Part shown: positions 13,001 through 23,072 of the stretch, in pieces
Numbering within the stretch: position 1 is the first letter of the stretch
How the letters are laid out: each line of letters begins with the position of its first letter
Origin: Eupeodes corollae
Lineage: Eukaryota; Arthropoda; Insecta; Diptera; Syrphidae
Assembly (NCBI RefSeq): GCF_945859685.1
Contig: NC_079147.1
Coordinates: 138,222,645-138,286,644, forward strand
Direction: 5' to 3'
DNA length: 64,000 bases
The notes under the pieces: generated by a model
Databases searched by the model: none
What the model was told of the DNA's origin: nothing
Seen by the model: only the letters and a program-made list of their open reading frames with translations
Position numbers and translations under genes: made by a program

Positions 13001-14321
13001 GTTCAATCATTTTGGGTGCTATTAAGTTAATTTAAAATAACCAATTGAAATGGTATATGATTGCAATTTTTGCTTTCATTTGAATTTTTGATGCCATATT
13101 CTGTCTAAACCCTAAATGAATTATGCCCTATAGCTAAGCTTTCCAACGATATATGTATATCTCAGGAAATCACCCCTCCAACAATATCAACATTAACGAC
13201 CATTTAAAGATTGAAGTAGAATACTTTATGGAGATTAAATAAAAACAAGTTATAATCAGTTGAATATTTCATTCAATCCTTAGAATTATCTTAGATTTTT
13301 TATCACTATGAACTAAGAATTGATTTTAATGCAAGTTTGTTGTTTTAGCAACTTCAAAAAAACAACATTTTAGTCATACCTTCGGCATCCGGTGCAATAA
13401 AGTCTCCTTTACGATGCTCTAACGTGCAATATTTAAAACGTTCCAAATTCGTAATAGCTTGCTGAAGCTGCCCCAAAGCTTCTTCACATTTGGCATAAGC
13501 TGATTTATACTCTGCTGGCATAGGTCTTTTAAGTACTTCACGTAAACTGCGAAGTAATTTATGACTGCTCCATACGGCATATTTAGTTTGGGCCGATACA
13601 CTCAATGTGTTTGGAATTGTCTTTTCATCATAAACAGTAGTGGTTATAAATTCCGCATGGATGGAGAATTCCAAGTCGCTAAATAAAGAGAAGAGTTTAT
13701 GAACTCTATTTTTGGTGAGCCTATAGAAAAACAAAAAAGTTAAATGAAATGCTCGATTTCATTTACTCCCGAGATCTTACGCTTCTGGTGTTAGACCGAG
13801 CTCAATCATAGTGGCATCAATATCAATGCCCGAAGTATCAGGATCAATATCTGGTTGTTTGTTGCTTATGCGCCTTCTTGTTCTTGGGCAACAGTAATTG
13901 ACAAATTTTGGAGTGGAACTTTTTAAATTTGAAGGATTGGCTAAAACACTTGTTATCATGGTTTTAGTATATTGCGGAGAAGCACCCACGAGGCCGTAAC
14001 TGAAAATATTATAGTTCAAGATGTAGAAGGCAATTGCTAGAATAAAAGGATATAAACGAACTTATAGGCTGTTGTCGGTTGTACTACACCAGACAACAAA
14101 GGAGCTGGCTGTAGATATGAATCATGAGTGATGTCATCTGGATGTGTTCTCTGGATTAAATTTGGTATTCCGGCGAATCCTTGTACCTTTTCGACTTTAT
14201 GACCATTTATAGACTCATCAACTTCATCGCTTTGTACTAGCTTCTCTAAATAAATACGCATATTTTCCATTTGATTCTCAAGCTGTTTGCTATAGTCAGG
14301 GTCCGCAGCAATTGTAGACAT
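4037..14321 (-). CDS. Four-exon gene for an unrecognised 349-aa protein
   Basis: Exons on the minus strand are 14321-14062, 13999-13781, 13720-13380 and 4266-4037. They total 1050 nt, and all three junction phases agree (TATAA|GTTCGT to TTTCAG|T; GAAGC|GTAAGA to CTATAG|G; GAAG|GTATGA to TTAG|AA). The ATG has an ACC context. Introns are 62, 60 and 9113 bp. I do not recognise the family. The protein is soluble with no signal peptide or membrane segment. It has an acidic N-terminal coiled-coil-like stretch (QLENQMENMRIYLEKLVQSD), a central part with LGLTPEALTKNRVHKLFSLF, a helical region rich in Leu, Lys and Glu (SSHKLLRSLREVLKRPMP, EALGQLQQAITNLERF), and a charged tail ending VARRYIG. Its regular splicing and lack of stops argue for a real host gene. 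The very long last intron is filled with transposons. Nothing in the sequence shows its function. Confidence 0.85.
4896..5745 (+). repeat. Palindrome-ended interspersed repeat (family A), copy 1
   Basis: It begins with the perfect 16-bp palindrome ACTTCCTATAGGAAGT (4896-4911), followed by TTATTGTAATAGGTCCGATT, an ACGT-rich GTACGTACGTCCGTACGTTC tract, and AT-rich units with runs of A and T. The same order of blocks is found at 10559-11650 and, inverted, at 25090-26445. No coding capacity. The copy stops where the Penelope-like element begins. Confidence 0.75.
5746..7440 (-). mobile_element. Penelope-like retroelement, 5'-truncated and decayed
   Basis: The minus strand from about 7420 to 6080 encodes a Penelope-type protein: YIPAIYRLPNIHK, then the RT blocks LVSYVAVSLFTNVPV, HGMPMGNPLSPTIADLV and the catalytic KYVDDIFAIV (about 6875-6905), then SIAFLDVKIYR. 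The C-terminal GIY-YIG nuclease region has CNLCYIYTTKQLLRQRIANHKSDI, written in the family as YIG but YIY here, and a frameshifted KTALACHAIETGHQPDF. A stop at 7064 and a frameshift near 6170 break the frame. A hammerhead-like motif lies in the 3' region at 5831-5870. The element lies within the long intron of the 349-aa protein gene, in the same orientation. Confidence 0.9.
5831..5870 (-). ncRNA. Hammerhead-ribozyme-like motif of the Penelope element
   Basis: The minus strand contains CUGAAGA, a stem II GACGG/CCGUC closing a CAAUCA loop, and then GAAA followed by CGUU. These supply the conserved CUGANGA and GAAA core. The following UCCC...GGGA can pair as a 4-bp stem I, and stem III is minimal (ACGU). 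Hammerheads with very short stem III are known from Penelope-like elements, where they sit in the terminal repeats. Cleavage activity is inferred, not shown. Confidence 0.6.
7740..8637 (+). mobile_element. I-like LINE relic, RNase H domain
   Basis: Frame-shifted plus-strand translations give FTDGSK, an AEASFPILQSA segment, and IWTPGHSNIRGNEEADKVA. These are the Asp, Glu and His/Asp-bearing blocks of the RNase H domain found in I-type non-LTR elements. Several stops occur. It is interrupted at 8637 by another LINE and appears to continue at 9757. Confidence 0.65.
8638..9756 (+). mobile_element. LOA-like LINE 3' fragment with RNase H domain
   Basis: A 5'-truncated element starting in QRTACVGTTGAMRTCPTDAL, which aligns with the full copy at 51935. 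The open frame 8879-9415 is a good RNase H domain: TIFTDGSKMECGVGSGIF, FQAELLAIREACKIL, VIFTDSQAAVKAI, and LIWVPGHSGIVGNERAAELA. A further block at 9433-9630 has the HFLCKCPAL zinc-knuckle-like motif that ends such proteins. The 3' tail is TACTTACCTACCTAC. GACGTA occurs at both flanks (about 8630 and 9749), consistent with a target duplication. Confidence 0.8.
9757..9960 (+). mobile_element. I-like LINE relic, 3' end
   Basis: This reads VLKNPTSSNIENVNKFLTTL and then a stop at about 9835, followed by an untranslated tail. It is taken as the C-terminus and 3' UTR of the element at 7740-8637, separated from it by the LOA-like insertion. Assignment rests on position and reading style, so confidence is moderate. 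Confidence 0.4.
10205..10420 (-). repeat. Family A repeat, fragment copy 2
   Basis: An inverted fragment of the family A repeat. It has the reverse of the CAAGAACCAGAAGCGATATCG block, the ACGT/CACAC-rich tract and the reverse of the TTTGACATTT block. Confidence 0.6.
10437..10490. repeat. Short hairpin, GCATTCAYAAAGCTAGT arms
   Basis: GCATTCATAAAGCTAGT is followed after about 18 nt by ACTAGCTTTGTGAATGC, a near-perfect inverted repeat. A third related arm is at 11873-11896. Together they suggest a foldback arrangement around repeat copy 3. Confidence 0.6.
10559..11919 (+). repeat. Palindrome-ended interspersed repeat (family A), copy 3
   Basis: It starts CTCCCATAGGAAGTTATTGT and ends, inverted, AATAACTTCCTATGGGAAGT (11900-11919). 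The family A interior runs to about 11645 (AGGATAGGAAGTTATCAGTG, then GGGTCGCCTCACCAGCCTC). The remainder is unrelated AT-rich sequence. No coding capacity. It looks like a non-autonomous element. Confidence 0.7.
12385..12686. mobile_element. 302-bp MITE with 25-bp perfect TIRs, TAA target duplication
   Basis: The termini AGGCCCAACTATAATAGGCA (extended by TAAGC) are perfect inverted copies at 12385-12409 and 12662-12686. TAA flanks both ends (12382-12384 and 12687-12689). The 3-bp TWA-type duplication fits the Tourist/Harbinger class. There is no protein. It lies in the long intron of the 349-aa protein gene. Confidence 0.9.
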
Positions 14322-14464
14322 GGTTATGCGTTTTTGAAATAAACCAATTTATTGAGTGTAATTTGTTCTTGAGGTTTTTAGTTGTTTTAGGTTTTGTAAT
14401 TTTATTTGTATATTTTTAATATCCTCTAAGCTCAGTTCAATTTTCGCAAGATCGCACAACGTTC

Positions 14465-15150
14465 CTCAACAAGTTGCAGTTAGCAGTCAGTTTGATTTGA
14501 ATTGTGAATATTTCCAGGTAATTTCAAAACCCAGCTAAATTGATTTCCCCAGACAGCATGGCGACGCACTAGCCAATTTTCTGTTTCGGAGTAAAGAGTG
14601 CGTCCAGAGAATCAAATTATATTGTGATTTTATTTGAATAAATAAAATAATCTCTTTGGTTAGTTAGGGTGGAATACAGTATGAAATACTCATAATTATG
14701 TTCAAAAAGTTGCAGTTGCAAACTTTAAAACCGACTAGACTGAATTTTGGAGTGAATTTTAAATTTTCTGATTTGGAGGAAGGAGTGTGTTCAGAGAACA
14801 ATATTTCATTTGGCTATTTAAACAAAAGCTCAATTCCGTTGTGGAAATTCATACAGAAGCTAAAAGTTTGCTCAAAAGTTGAAAATATCAGTGACTTAAA
14901 ATTGTTTCGAAATAGGCGATATTACATTTGCCCAAACACCATGGCGTCGCACTAGTCTCTTTTCGGACTAAAATGTGTGTTCAGAGAACCGAATTTAATT
15001 GTTATTTTATTTGGCTTTTAATACAGTTAAATAAGTTCAGAAGCTGCAGTCAATTCAAATTGTGGATATTTAAAAAAATGTCAAACCCAGCTATGTCGAA
15101 ATGGCCACTACGCTATAGTATATTTTCTGGTGCGTGGAGTAAATAATTTT
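14465..15150. repeat. ~188-bp tandem repeat, about 3.5 units
   Basis: A phase marker (GTCCAGAGA / GTTCAGAGAA) recurs at 14605, 14792 and 14982, giving spacings of 187 and 190 bp. Other blocks recur in register: ATGGCGACGCACTAG at 14560 and ATGGCGTCGCACTAG at 14941, and TTGTGATTTTATTTG and relatives. Units are well diverged. The array sits about 150 bp upstream of the start codon of the minus-strand gene, so it overlaps its likely promoter. Confidence 0.7.
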
Positions 15151-15229
15151 GTCACTTGCCAAAATAATATGTCTATTTTATAGAAACTGTGCAAGAAGCT
15201 TTGCTTTTGCAAATAATTTCGAACTTCAA

Positions 15230-15640
15230 GTAGTCAAAACAGTGGGACTCGCGATTTCATCCGTTTGTCTGCGTGTCTTCGTCCCTAGAGCCTAAGCCAG
15301 ATTTGGTTAAGCTTTTACTGTTTTTTTACGTTTTTAACAGCAGTCCCCATGCATACCTCCTCCGGCTTCCCTCTGCCAGTTTACCACCGCTGGTTTACCT
15401 CTGCCAATTTCTATTAAAACGTTTGCAGGAATTCTGGAACGGTTTTCAATAATTATTTTCTGCATAAAAGCTAGATTAGATATTAACACAATACTATTTG
15501 ATGAAAAAATGTCATTGTCTATTTTTGAATTAATTTTTTTTTTGTTTTTAAATTCGATATCTCGAAAATGGGTCATTCCATTTAAAGTATGATTTTTTTT
15601 TAAGAAATATAATGACAATGGAATTATGTGCGTTTTTTTG
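15230..15640 (+). repeat. Interspersed repeat (family C), copy 1
   Basis: It shares the block AGTGGGACTCGCGATTTCAT / GTGGGTCCCGCGATTCCGTC and a following CTAGAGCCTAAGCC-type block with 39860-40650. The interior is AT-rich with no protein. Confidence 0.5.
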
Positions 15641-18050
15641 GTGTTCCATATATACTATAGTGAGAAATTGCTAACAAAACGATCCGCAGTAGCCAGATTT
15701 TTAAATTAAAAATTGGTACAACTGAAAGAAGATCTGTCAGAATAATAATAAACAAACACACAAATAGAAGAAAGTTTTATTAAAATCAAAATAAAAAATA
15801 AAAAACTAACTTAAACTAATAAAATGGACAATTTTCAAAAAGAAATGGTAGGAAAACATCTGCAAATTAAGATTCTATAAAAAAAAGTTCATTTAACATT
15901 TTTTCGTAGACTGCTACATTAACATGTGGTGTTGAATAGAGCTTGAAGCTCGTCTCAATTTGTATATACCTGAACCGAGTTGAAATGAGCTGGACTCGCG
16001 TCCATTCCGGGTGGGGATTGGAGTCGAGTCAAAAAACCTGTATGGAGGAGTTGGTTTTACAGATATTGGTCTGTTTATTTGCATGTTTGTGTACAAAAAT
16101 ATAGTTTTGGTTTAATCAAATTGAAAAAAAATTGCACATGGAGTACCGTATTCTTATATGGTGCTGAACTATTCAGTTTTTTCATTGTTTAACACTCAAA
16201 CTATCTTACATGCACTTTATAAGAAACATCAAAACACCATTTTCATTTTATAAAGTACTGTCAAACTTAATCATTTTTGAATCTTCTTGTGCAGTGGAAA
16301 CACCATGAAGATTTACTTAATCTAAACTGAAATAACCTTTGCGGAAGCATAGAAAAACTTAATTATCTTTTCCATTGTTTTCTCTTGCAAAATAAGCCCT
16401 GTTAGTCCATTTTCTTTAACATAAGTAAATAATATCAACAATAAATGATTTTTTTCCCCAGTGGAAAACACACACTACTCAACGAACACAGCCATCGAGA
16501 TACAAATACAATATCAATCGTACCCTTTGAGAACGAAATCACATAAGATCCATCCCAGACTCGTATAAATGTCAAAAGCCCATCCATAGTAAGATTCTAC
16601 TCTAACTTATATAGGTGTTATTCATACTATGGATATTGTCTTGTATTGTTATTCGTGTAAAATCCTACTATACTATGGATAGATTTTCAGTCAGCCATTA
16701 TATTTAATTATACATTTGTTAAACACAAGACTCAATTAGGTGGCGCAACAGTCCATTACGAACCAGGACCTAGTAACTTACAACTCTCAACCATTCCTGT
16801 GTGCGAGTAATGTTGTCAGAGATCGAAGGGACCTACAGTTTATATGCCGCATCCCCACGGCTAATTTGAGAAAGCACTTTTCATAACAAGAATTACTCTT
16901 GGAGGATTTTTCAATTCCTCGCAAGAGGCAGTAACCGTGAAAAAGTTAGGTGGCAAAGGATTCTGTAATAAATGAAACTAAAGAGAAAGTTCGTTTTTTA
17001 AAAACCTAAGAAATACGCGAAAATGGTATTTGACATTCTGTATAACATTTCGTTTTTGTTTCTTTCTTTTTTTATACTTCAAACCCAACAGGATTTGATT
17101 GCATAATTCTGGGATGTTGACAGCCGTTTTAAAAGATAGGATATAAGTTTGAATCGTTAAGTAAAAGTTGGAAAACCATTAGCAAATAAATGATTTAAGA
17201 TTTAAGATATAAAATGAAGAAAAAACTAAGAAAAATAAGCACGTAGATTATCTTATAAGTATTTCATCTTTATACTCATCAGTATAATTGTTACAGATTG
17301 TAATTTTATTATTTATTTTTGAAAAAAAAAGTTTTTTTGTGAATTTCTTTAAAAAAACTGTTTTTATTTTTTTTTGTTAACACGTTTACTTTTATAAATA
17401 TACGCTAAATAAAAAAATGGGTCTGAAAATTTTCTTTTTTTAGTATCACTCACAAATGCATAATAAATCTGTATCTATAAATCACCTTTTTTAGAAAATG
17501 ATACAACTTAATCGATTTAAGGAGAAAAACATCAAAGAAAAGGCTGTCGTTTATTTGTTCGCATGTGGAAACGAAAACTTTGGCTTTATAAATTACATGC
17601 AGCAAATTCTTCGAACACACTAAAACGTTTGTTCTCTTTGGCGATGCAGAATGTCACCAATGGACTTTTGGTGGTAAAACAGAAACACAATCAAAGCCTC
17701 AGACTCTTACACCGTTAGAGTTTACATCAATCAACGGACATATTTGAAATGAATTTTAAAAGATAAAGAATTTTCCTAAGTTTAGATTTTCGAAAAAGTA
17801 AATTTATTCATCATAACTCTGCTAGTAGCCAACTTCACTTTGATGTCGTCTTTGCATATGAAATCTATAATATTTTTTTTAAGCTCACCGTAGCATCAAG
17901 ATGGCGTTGGAAGTCTTATATGCAAAAGTTAACACTGAGGCTCCATAAGAGTAAAATCCAATCCAGCTTCTCTTCCGCAATCTCATCCGCAATCCATTGT
18001 TTTTTTTTAACTGGGTATATTATGTCTTACCATGAGCAACCTCAAATGTC
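15641..18050. other. Mostly unassigned AT-rich sequence with one SINE
   Basis: Apart from the SINE copy at 16735-16957 nothing coding was seen. A weak inverted repeat (CCATCCATAGTA near 16574, TACTATGGATAG near 16682) may mark a short MITE, but its ends and duplication are unclear. Confidence 0.4.
16735..16957 (-). mobile_element. tRNA-derived SINE (family S), 3' body
   Basis: The minus strand carries GTGCTTTCTCAAATTAGCCG, ACTGTAGGTCCCTTCGAT, ACTCGCACACAGGAATGGTT and GGACTGTTGCGCCACC. Blocks of the same order are found at 22908-23072, 28437-28527 and 32060-32140. The tRNA-like head is missing in this copy. Confidence 0.75.
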
Positions 18051-19185
18051 ACATTTGACATTAGAAACGGTTAATCTATTGTATAAGAACACCAAATCGA
18101 CACCCACCATCTTTTCATCGATTTCAAGGCCGCCTATGACAGCATATACAGGGACGAGCTGTATAGAGCCATGTCTAGTTTTGGCATCCCTTCCAAACTA
18201 GTCCGTGACCATGGAGAATTCACGCTGCTCCATAATGGTTGGAAACAACTTAACAGAACCTTTCGATGTCAAAAAAGGTTTAAGACAAGGTGATGCACTG
18301 TCATGTGATCTTTTAACATCGTGCTTGAAAAAATAGTGCAGAGCTTACACGTAAACACTAGAGGCATTATCTTACAAAAGTCTGTCCAATTACTAGCATA
18401 TGCTGATGACATTGACATAATCGGAAGAACTCAGCGTGATGTCAACGGGGCTTTTGTGAGTATTGAGGGAGAGGCGGAAAAAATGGGTTTAAGGGTTAAT
18501 GAGGGCAAAACAAAGTACATGATGTCGTCAAGAAATTACATACAACACCAACGTCTTGGTCAAAACGTCACCATCGACAGACGTAACTTTGAGGTAGTGA
18601 AGGACTTCGTCTACCTAGGCTCCGCTGTAAACGCAGAAAACAACACCAGCGCTGAGAACGCAGAATAACTCTTGCTAACCCCTGTTTCTTTGGACTAAGA
18701 AAGCAATTGAATGGTAAAGTCCTCTCTCGAGGGGCCAAAGTGTTGCTAAGACCCTTATCATCCCCGTCCTGCTATACGGTGCAGAAGCATGGACTATAAC
18801 AAAAGCGGATGAAAGCACCTTGCGTCGGTTCGAGAGAAAAGTTCTTCGTGTGATCTTCGGTGCCGTATGCATCGAAGGGGAGTGAAGTAGAAGATAGATA
18901 CAGCGACGTAGACTTAGCCAAAAGGGTAAAATTCCAACGACTAAGATGGCTGGGTCACGTAGAGCGCATGGAAACCAATGCTCTGGCCCGGAAAGTCTTC
19001 GAATCCACACCCACAGGACAGCGCAGTAGAGGAAGACCGCGGATCAGGTGGCGCGCACAAATGGAAGGTGACCTCACCCAACTTGGAGCCCGAAATTGAA
19101 GACATCTAGCTAGGGACCGAGCTAGATGGAGAAGTTTGTTGGGTGAGGACTGTAGCGCCACCTTCAGTATAAGTAAGTAACTTTC
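18050..19185 (+). mobile_element. RTE-like LINE relic (family R)
   Basis: Broken plus-strand frames read FIDFKAAYDSIYRDELYRAM, LLAYADDIDIIGRT (18390-18430, with the catalytic YADD), VNEGKTKYMMSSRN, DFVYLGSAVN, and finally RLRWLGHVERMETNALARKV and [15 protein letters not shown]. The frame changes several times and one stop lies at 18666. It ends in TATAAGTAAGTAA, a short tandem tail typical of these elements. A second, split copy is at 53510-53995 and 55491-55735. Confidence 0.85.
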
Positions 19186-19249
19186 ATACAAATTATATAA
19201 AAAAAATGCATTTGAGTAAATAAAAATTACCCCTTTAAATAAATTAAGA

Positions 19250-19450
19250 AGCTGGAGGAACTACAACAGCTAACTATTCAAGAGGATAAAAGAAAACACA
19301 GGTTTTGGGTGAATCCATTTCTCGAAGCAAGTTAACTTCATGATTTGGAGGCGCACCTTCTCAGGAACTTTCTATGGGAGGATGGTGCAGACTATAAGAA
19401 TTTTCGTAGGATGTCGGTCGAAAGCTTTGAAGCTGCTCTGTGCCTAGTAA
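19250..19450 (+). pseudogene. Harbinger transposase N-terminal relic
   Basis: The plus strand reads KRKHRFWVNPFLEAS, a stop, then LHDLEAHLLRNFLWEDGADY and KNFRRMSVESFEAALCLVK. These resemble the N-terminal RRWWVHP...FRMS.ESF blocks of HARBI1-type proteins. It is short and holds a stop. A MITE with TAA duplications lies 130 bp downstream. Confidence 0.6.
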
Positions 19451-19582
19451 AGATAACTTTGAATTAAAGAATTTAGGCACTCGCCGACAATATAAACGAA
19501 ATAAAATTTTAATTTCAAAAACTGTGAAAAATGGACGCTCACCAAAACAAACAACACAAACGTCAAATTTGATCCGCTCTAA

Positions 19583-19862
19583 AGCCTAGTACATACTTGT
19601 GAACCATCTCGTGAACCCATACAAATTTCAGTTTTTGGTTCACCCGTGAAGTTGCTCGTGAAGCTGAGTGGAGAACAAAGTGGAGAGTTTTCGTTCACGG
19701 GCAATTCACGTGCAAAATGTACGGGAACTGTTGGTGAAGCTTTGACATTTGGTTTCCGCATGTTCACAACGTGTACTCACAAGTGTGTACCAGTGAGCAA
19801 TGTCAAAAGTTCACTTTCTCCACTGGCGAACGTTCACTTCACGAGGAAGTATGTACTAGGCT
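19583..19862. mobile_element. 280-bp MITE, AGCCTAGTACATACTT termini, TAA target duplication
   Basis: AGCCTAGTACATACTT at 19583-19598 is exactly inverted at 19847-19862. TAA flanks both sides (19580-19582 and 19863-19865). The interior has many GTGAAC/GTTCAC direct and inverted motifs and no protein of its own. Tourist/Harbinger class by duplication size. Confidence 0.9.
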
Positions 19863-19989
19863 TAAAAATCCAAAACAGGCCGATAGTTCTGTCATCAGAA
19901 ATTTTCAATGGAGACCCCAAGTAAGTAAAAAAACTGCATTAGCTAATTTGGCTTTAGAAACTAGATGCCGCGTCGTATGATAGTACTGT

Positions 19990-21562
19990 AGATTTAATAT
20001 ACAAAGATGTCATCTATTCTGTAATGCTAGAACTTGATTTTTGTATTTGTTCATTTTTTTAAAACTCTATAATAATACATGTCCCTAGATTCTTTTAAAA
20101 AAACCCATTTTGAGGCCAAGATATAAGATATGTCGTTTTGAAATTAATAATTGTTGGCGCTTCCAAACCTACAAGAACGCGGAAACATAGCTAAATTGTT
20201 GGATTTACTTTTAAGGGGGATTTTATATGGGATCAGGAATTAACTAGCAGTCAATATCTAGTATGTCAATAAAATTATCCGCATACAAGATTTTTTCATA
20301 AAATATAAACATATTAGAAAAATACATGTTAATTGTTGCATCACACGGCACGAATATTAATTTGCTCAAAATCCAAATGAATCGACAGAGCCAAATCGAT
20401 TTTGGTTAGGCTCCATTTGGCTTGGTCGTGTATGGCCAGTTTTAGTACTCTCATGGAAAGGAAAGGCCGAAGTGACAACAAGTTGGCCAGCGAAGTGGTA
20501 AGTAATTTATATAAAACTTTAACACATTTTTATAAGACGTATCAACCTAAAATAGTATATTAAGCAACAATTGTATCCCGTCCTCTCCTAGATGAACCAA
20601 ACGAAGGATAATAGCACTGGCCAACGGGGTTCTCTTATTGACATTTGAATTAGGCCTTAATTCAAATCCAACTTTAAAATTAAAATCCGTGATAAATTTC
20701 CAAATCTATAATCCTTTTCTTCAATATTCATTGGAAATATTTGTATTATATCATATAATAATTGAAAAACTTAAAAATATAGTCCAAAACGTACCTTTCA
20801 AAACTAAAGTATTAAATTCATGTCTTCCCCGAAATTTCATATAGATTCAAATAAAGACTCATAACTCATAAGATTTTCCAGAAACCAGGTAAGACACTAA
20901 AATGCTTTAAATTAGATCTAAAACAGAAAGGTTTTTGCTCTTAAAATACTTCAAAAACCTGATGTGATAGAAAATTTTAAAGGCCAGATTCGAATTTAGG
21001 ACATCTTAATCCTTTAAAAAAGTTATTTTGTTTGCGCAACAGAAAAAAACCAAATTTTGTCGACTAGTGTAAATTCTTTATTCAAAGTCATGGGAGACAA
21101 GAAAACCGTCGCATTTGTCGAATTAACTTAATTTTAAATATGCTCTGATTTCTTTATCTACTGGGGACCTTTTAAAAGTTTCTTTTCCCCGCGTCCATGT
21201 CCAGGGCATATTCATCATAATTGAATTCTTCTCACTTCCTCATAGTCATGTCACATAAGAAAGCGAAAACATATTTCTATTGGGATTTTTACAGAAACTT
21301 GTCTGGTAGCACTACAAACGTCCTCAATAGATTCTCGAATCTCGACTCTCGTCTCAACTTTGACAGTCAGATAAGAAATTACAACGACAGCGGAATCGAA
21401 TCGGCAAATTGAGAAGGAGAGTGCACTACATAAAGATTAAAGTTACACGGAGTCACCAACCTTAGTCTTCTCTTCAAGAGTATTTAATTTCAATTCAGAT
21501 TTTTGATAAATTAAGAACAACTTGTCTGATTAAATATTAACTGTTTCACTGTCAGTACTGCT
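19990..21562. other. Unassigned AT-rich spacer and 5' flank of the esterase gene
   Basis: No gene or repeat was recognised. The last few hundred bases before 21563 are the presumed promoter and 5' leader of the S-formylglutathione hydrolase gene. I cannot place a start site. Confidence 0.4.
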
Positions 21563-22420
21563 ATGGCCTTAAAATTGTTGTCTACGTCAAAATGTTTCGC
21601 CGGCGAACAAAGAATTTATTCTCATTTCTCCGAAGTACTTAAATGTGAAATGAAATTTGGTGTCTTTTTACCACCTCAAGCAGTCGAAGACCAAATTGCC
21701 TGTCCTGTATTGTATTTCCTCAGTGGCCTAACATGTACTCATGAAAACTTTATTCACAAATCTGGTGTACAAAAGTATGCAGCTGAGAAGGGATTATGTA
21801 TTGTGAATCCAGACACATCCCCGAGAGACGTTAAGGTACCTGGGGAAGATGACAGCTATGACTTTGGATCTGGTGCTGGCTTCTATGTGGATGCTACTGA
21901 AGAACCATGGTCAAAGAACTATCAAATGTTCAGTTATATTAACAAGGAACTCATAGAATTGATCAATGCCAATCTGCCAGTGACTAAAAAGCAGTCAATC
22001 ACTGGCCATAGCATGGGTGGCCATGGGGCACTTATATCTGCACTAAAAAACCCCGGTCTCTACCAATCGGTGTCAGCATTTGCACCAATTTGTAATCCAT
22101 GCGAATGCTCTTGGGGTCAAAAAGCTTTCAAAGGTTATATGGGCGATGATAAGGAAGAATGGAAGAATTGGGATGCCACTGAATTGGCTTCAAAGTATGC
22201 AGCCACTCCCGTTGAGATAATGATTGATCAAGGGACAGAAGATAATTTCTTAAAGAGCAAGCAACTTTTGCCGGGCAATTTTCTTGCAGCTGCAGCTGGT
22301 AATGATCATCTACAAACAGTTTATAAACTAAGAGAAGGCTATGATCACAGCTATTATTACATTGCTTCATTTGTTGGTGAGCATGTGAATTATCATGCAA
22401 AATTTTTAAATAATAACTGA
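21563..22420 (+). CDS. S-formylglutathione hydrolase (esterase D)
   Basis: An intact single-exon frame of 285 aa, close to the ~282 aa usual for the family. It hydrolyses S-formylglutathione to formate and glutathione, the last step of glutathione-dependent formaldehyde detoxification, in the cytosol. It is an alpha/beta-hydrolase. The nucleophile elbow GHSMGGHGA places Ser150, the DQGTEDNFL segment supplies Asp227, and GYDHSYYYI supplies His262. The oxyanion-region block YFLSGLTCTHENF carries the conserved cysteine (Cys58), and DTSPRD and the SAFAPICNP/WGQKAF blocks are also present. No signal peptide is seen, as expected. AATAAA signals follow at 22458 and 22541. Its unbroken frame among transposon relics marks it as a functional host gene. 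It stands alone and does not overlap its neighbours. Confidence 0.97.
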   Translation: MALKLLSTSKCFAGEQRIYSHFSEVLKCEMKFGVFLPPQAVEDQIACPVLYFLSGLTCTHENFIHKSGVQKYAAEKGLCIVNPDTSPRDVKVPGEDDSYDFGSGAGFYVDATEEPWSKNYQMFSYINKELIELINANLPVTKKQSITGHSMGGHGALISALKNPGLYQSVSAFAPICNPCECSWGQKAFKGYMGDDKEEWKNWDATELASKYAATPVEIMIDQGTEDNFLKSKQLLPGNFLAAAAGNDHLQTVYKLREGYDHSYYYIASFVGEHVNYHAKFLNNN

Positions 22421-22540
22421 TAAAGAGTCATCAGATAAAAATAATTATTTACTCATCAATAAAAATAATAAATTGTTATCGTAAACAGTTTGTAATTGTA
22501 ATTGTACTTGTAACTGTTAATCAATTAATACTTGTTCTTG

Positions 22541-22546
22541 AATAAA
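22541..22546 (+). terminator. Polyadenylation signal of the esterase gene
   Basis: AATAAA about 120 nt past the stop. An earlier AATAAA at 22458 is an alternative. Confidence 0.5.
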
Positions 22547-22907
22547 AAAATCATTTTACGTAGTTTTATATGAACGTGTTTTATTTTTTAAAAGCCAATT
22601 GAATGTCCACTTATTAGTTATCTTTCTTAATCTCCAAGTTTCAAGTCGACTTTAATCTTTCAATTTAAAAATATCTAAGTAAAAGTTTCAAACAAAGATG
22701 GGATATCTTTGGGTAAATAAAATACTGTTTTTTATAGTTGCATTTTGGTACCGAGGTAGTAATTGTTTATCAGTGGAATTATCAGACTTTCATGCAAGTG
22801 GTCAATTACAACCTGAACTATATTCCTTTCTTCAAACTTCTTGCCAGGAATCAACATATCCTGTAAGAGTAGTGACGAAAAATCAATTTTAATTTAACTG
22901 CTTGGAG

Positions 22908-23072
22908 TAGTACCGATGGTTAGTTTGTAGGACTGTCACGCCAGAGGCCTTGGGTTCAATTAATGTCTGTGCCACATTAAAGTGCTGTTTGAAATTGGCA
23001 TATAAAATGTAGGTCTCCTCTATCCCTGAAGTTACGCACACACAGGAATAGTTAAAAGTATCGCGCAGCCTA
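22908..23072 (+). mobile_element. tRNA-derived SINE (family S) with tRNA-like head
   Basis: The head reads GATGGTTAGTTTGTAGGACT (A-box-like) and GGGTTCAATTA (degenerate B-box), ending CTGTGCCAC. The body then runs GTGCTGTTTGAAATTGGCAT, TGTAGGTCTCCTCTATCCCT and CACACAGGAATAG. Only this copy keeps the head. The B-box is imperfect, so it is probably not transcribed now. Confidence 0.75.

Noticed and set aside
16574..16682. Possible short MITE with CTATCCATAGTA-type ends
   Set aside because: The arms are imperfect with an indel, and no target duplication could be found.
22908..22975. Functional tRNA gene
   Set aside because: The A and B boxes are degenerate and there is no cloverleaf acceptor stem; it is the head of a SINE shared with other copies.
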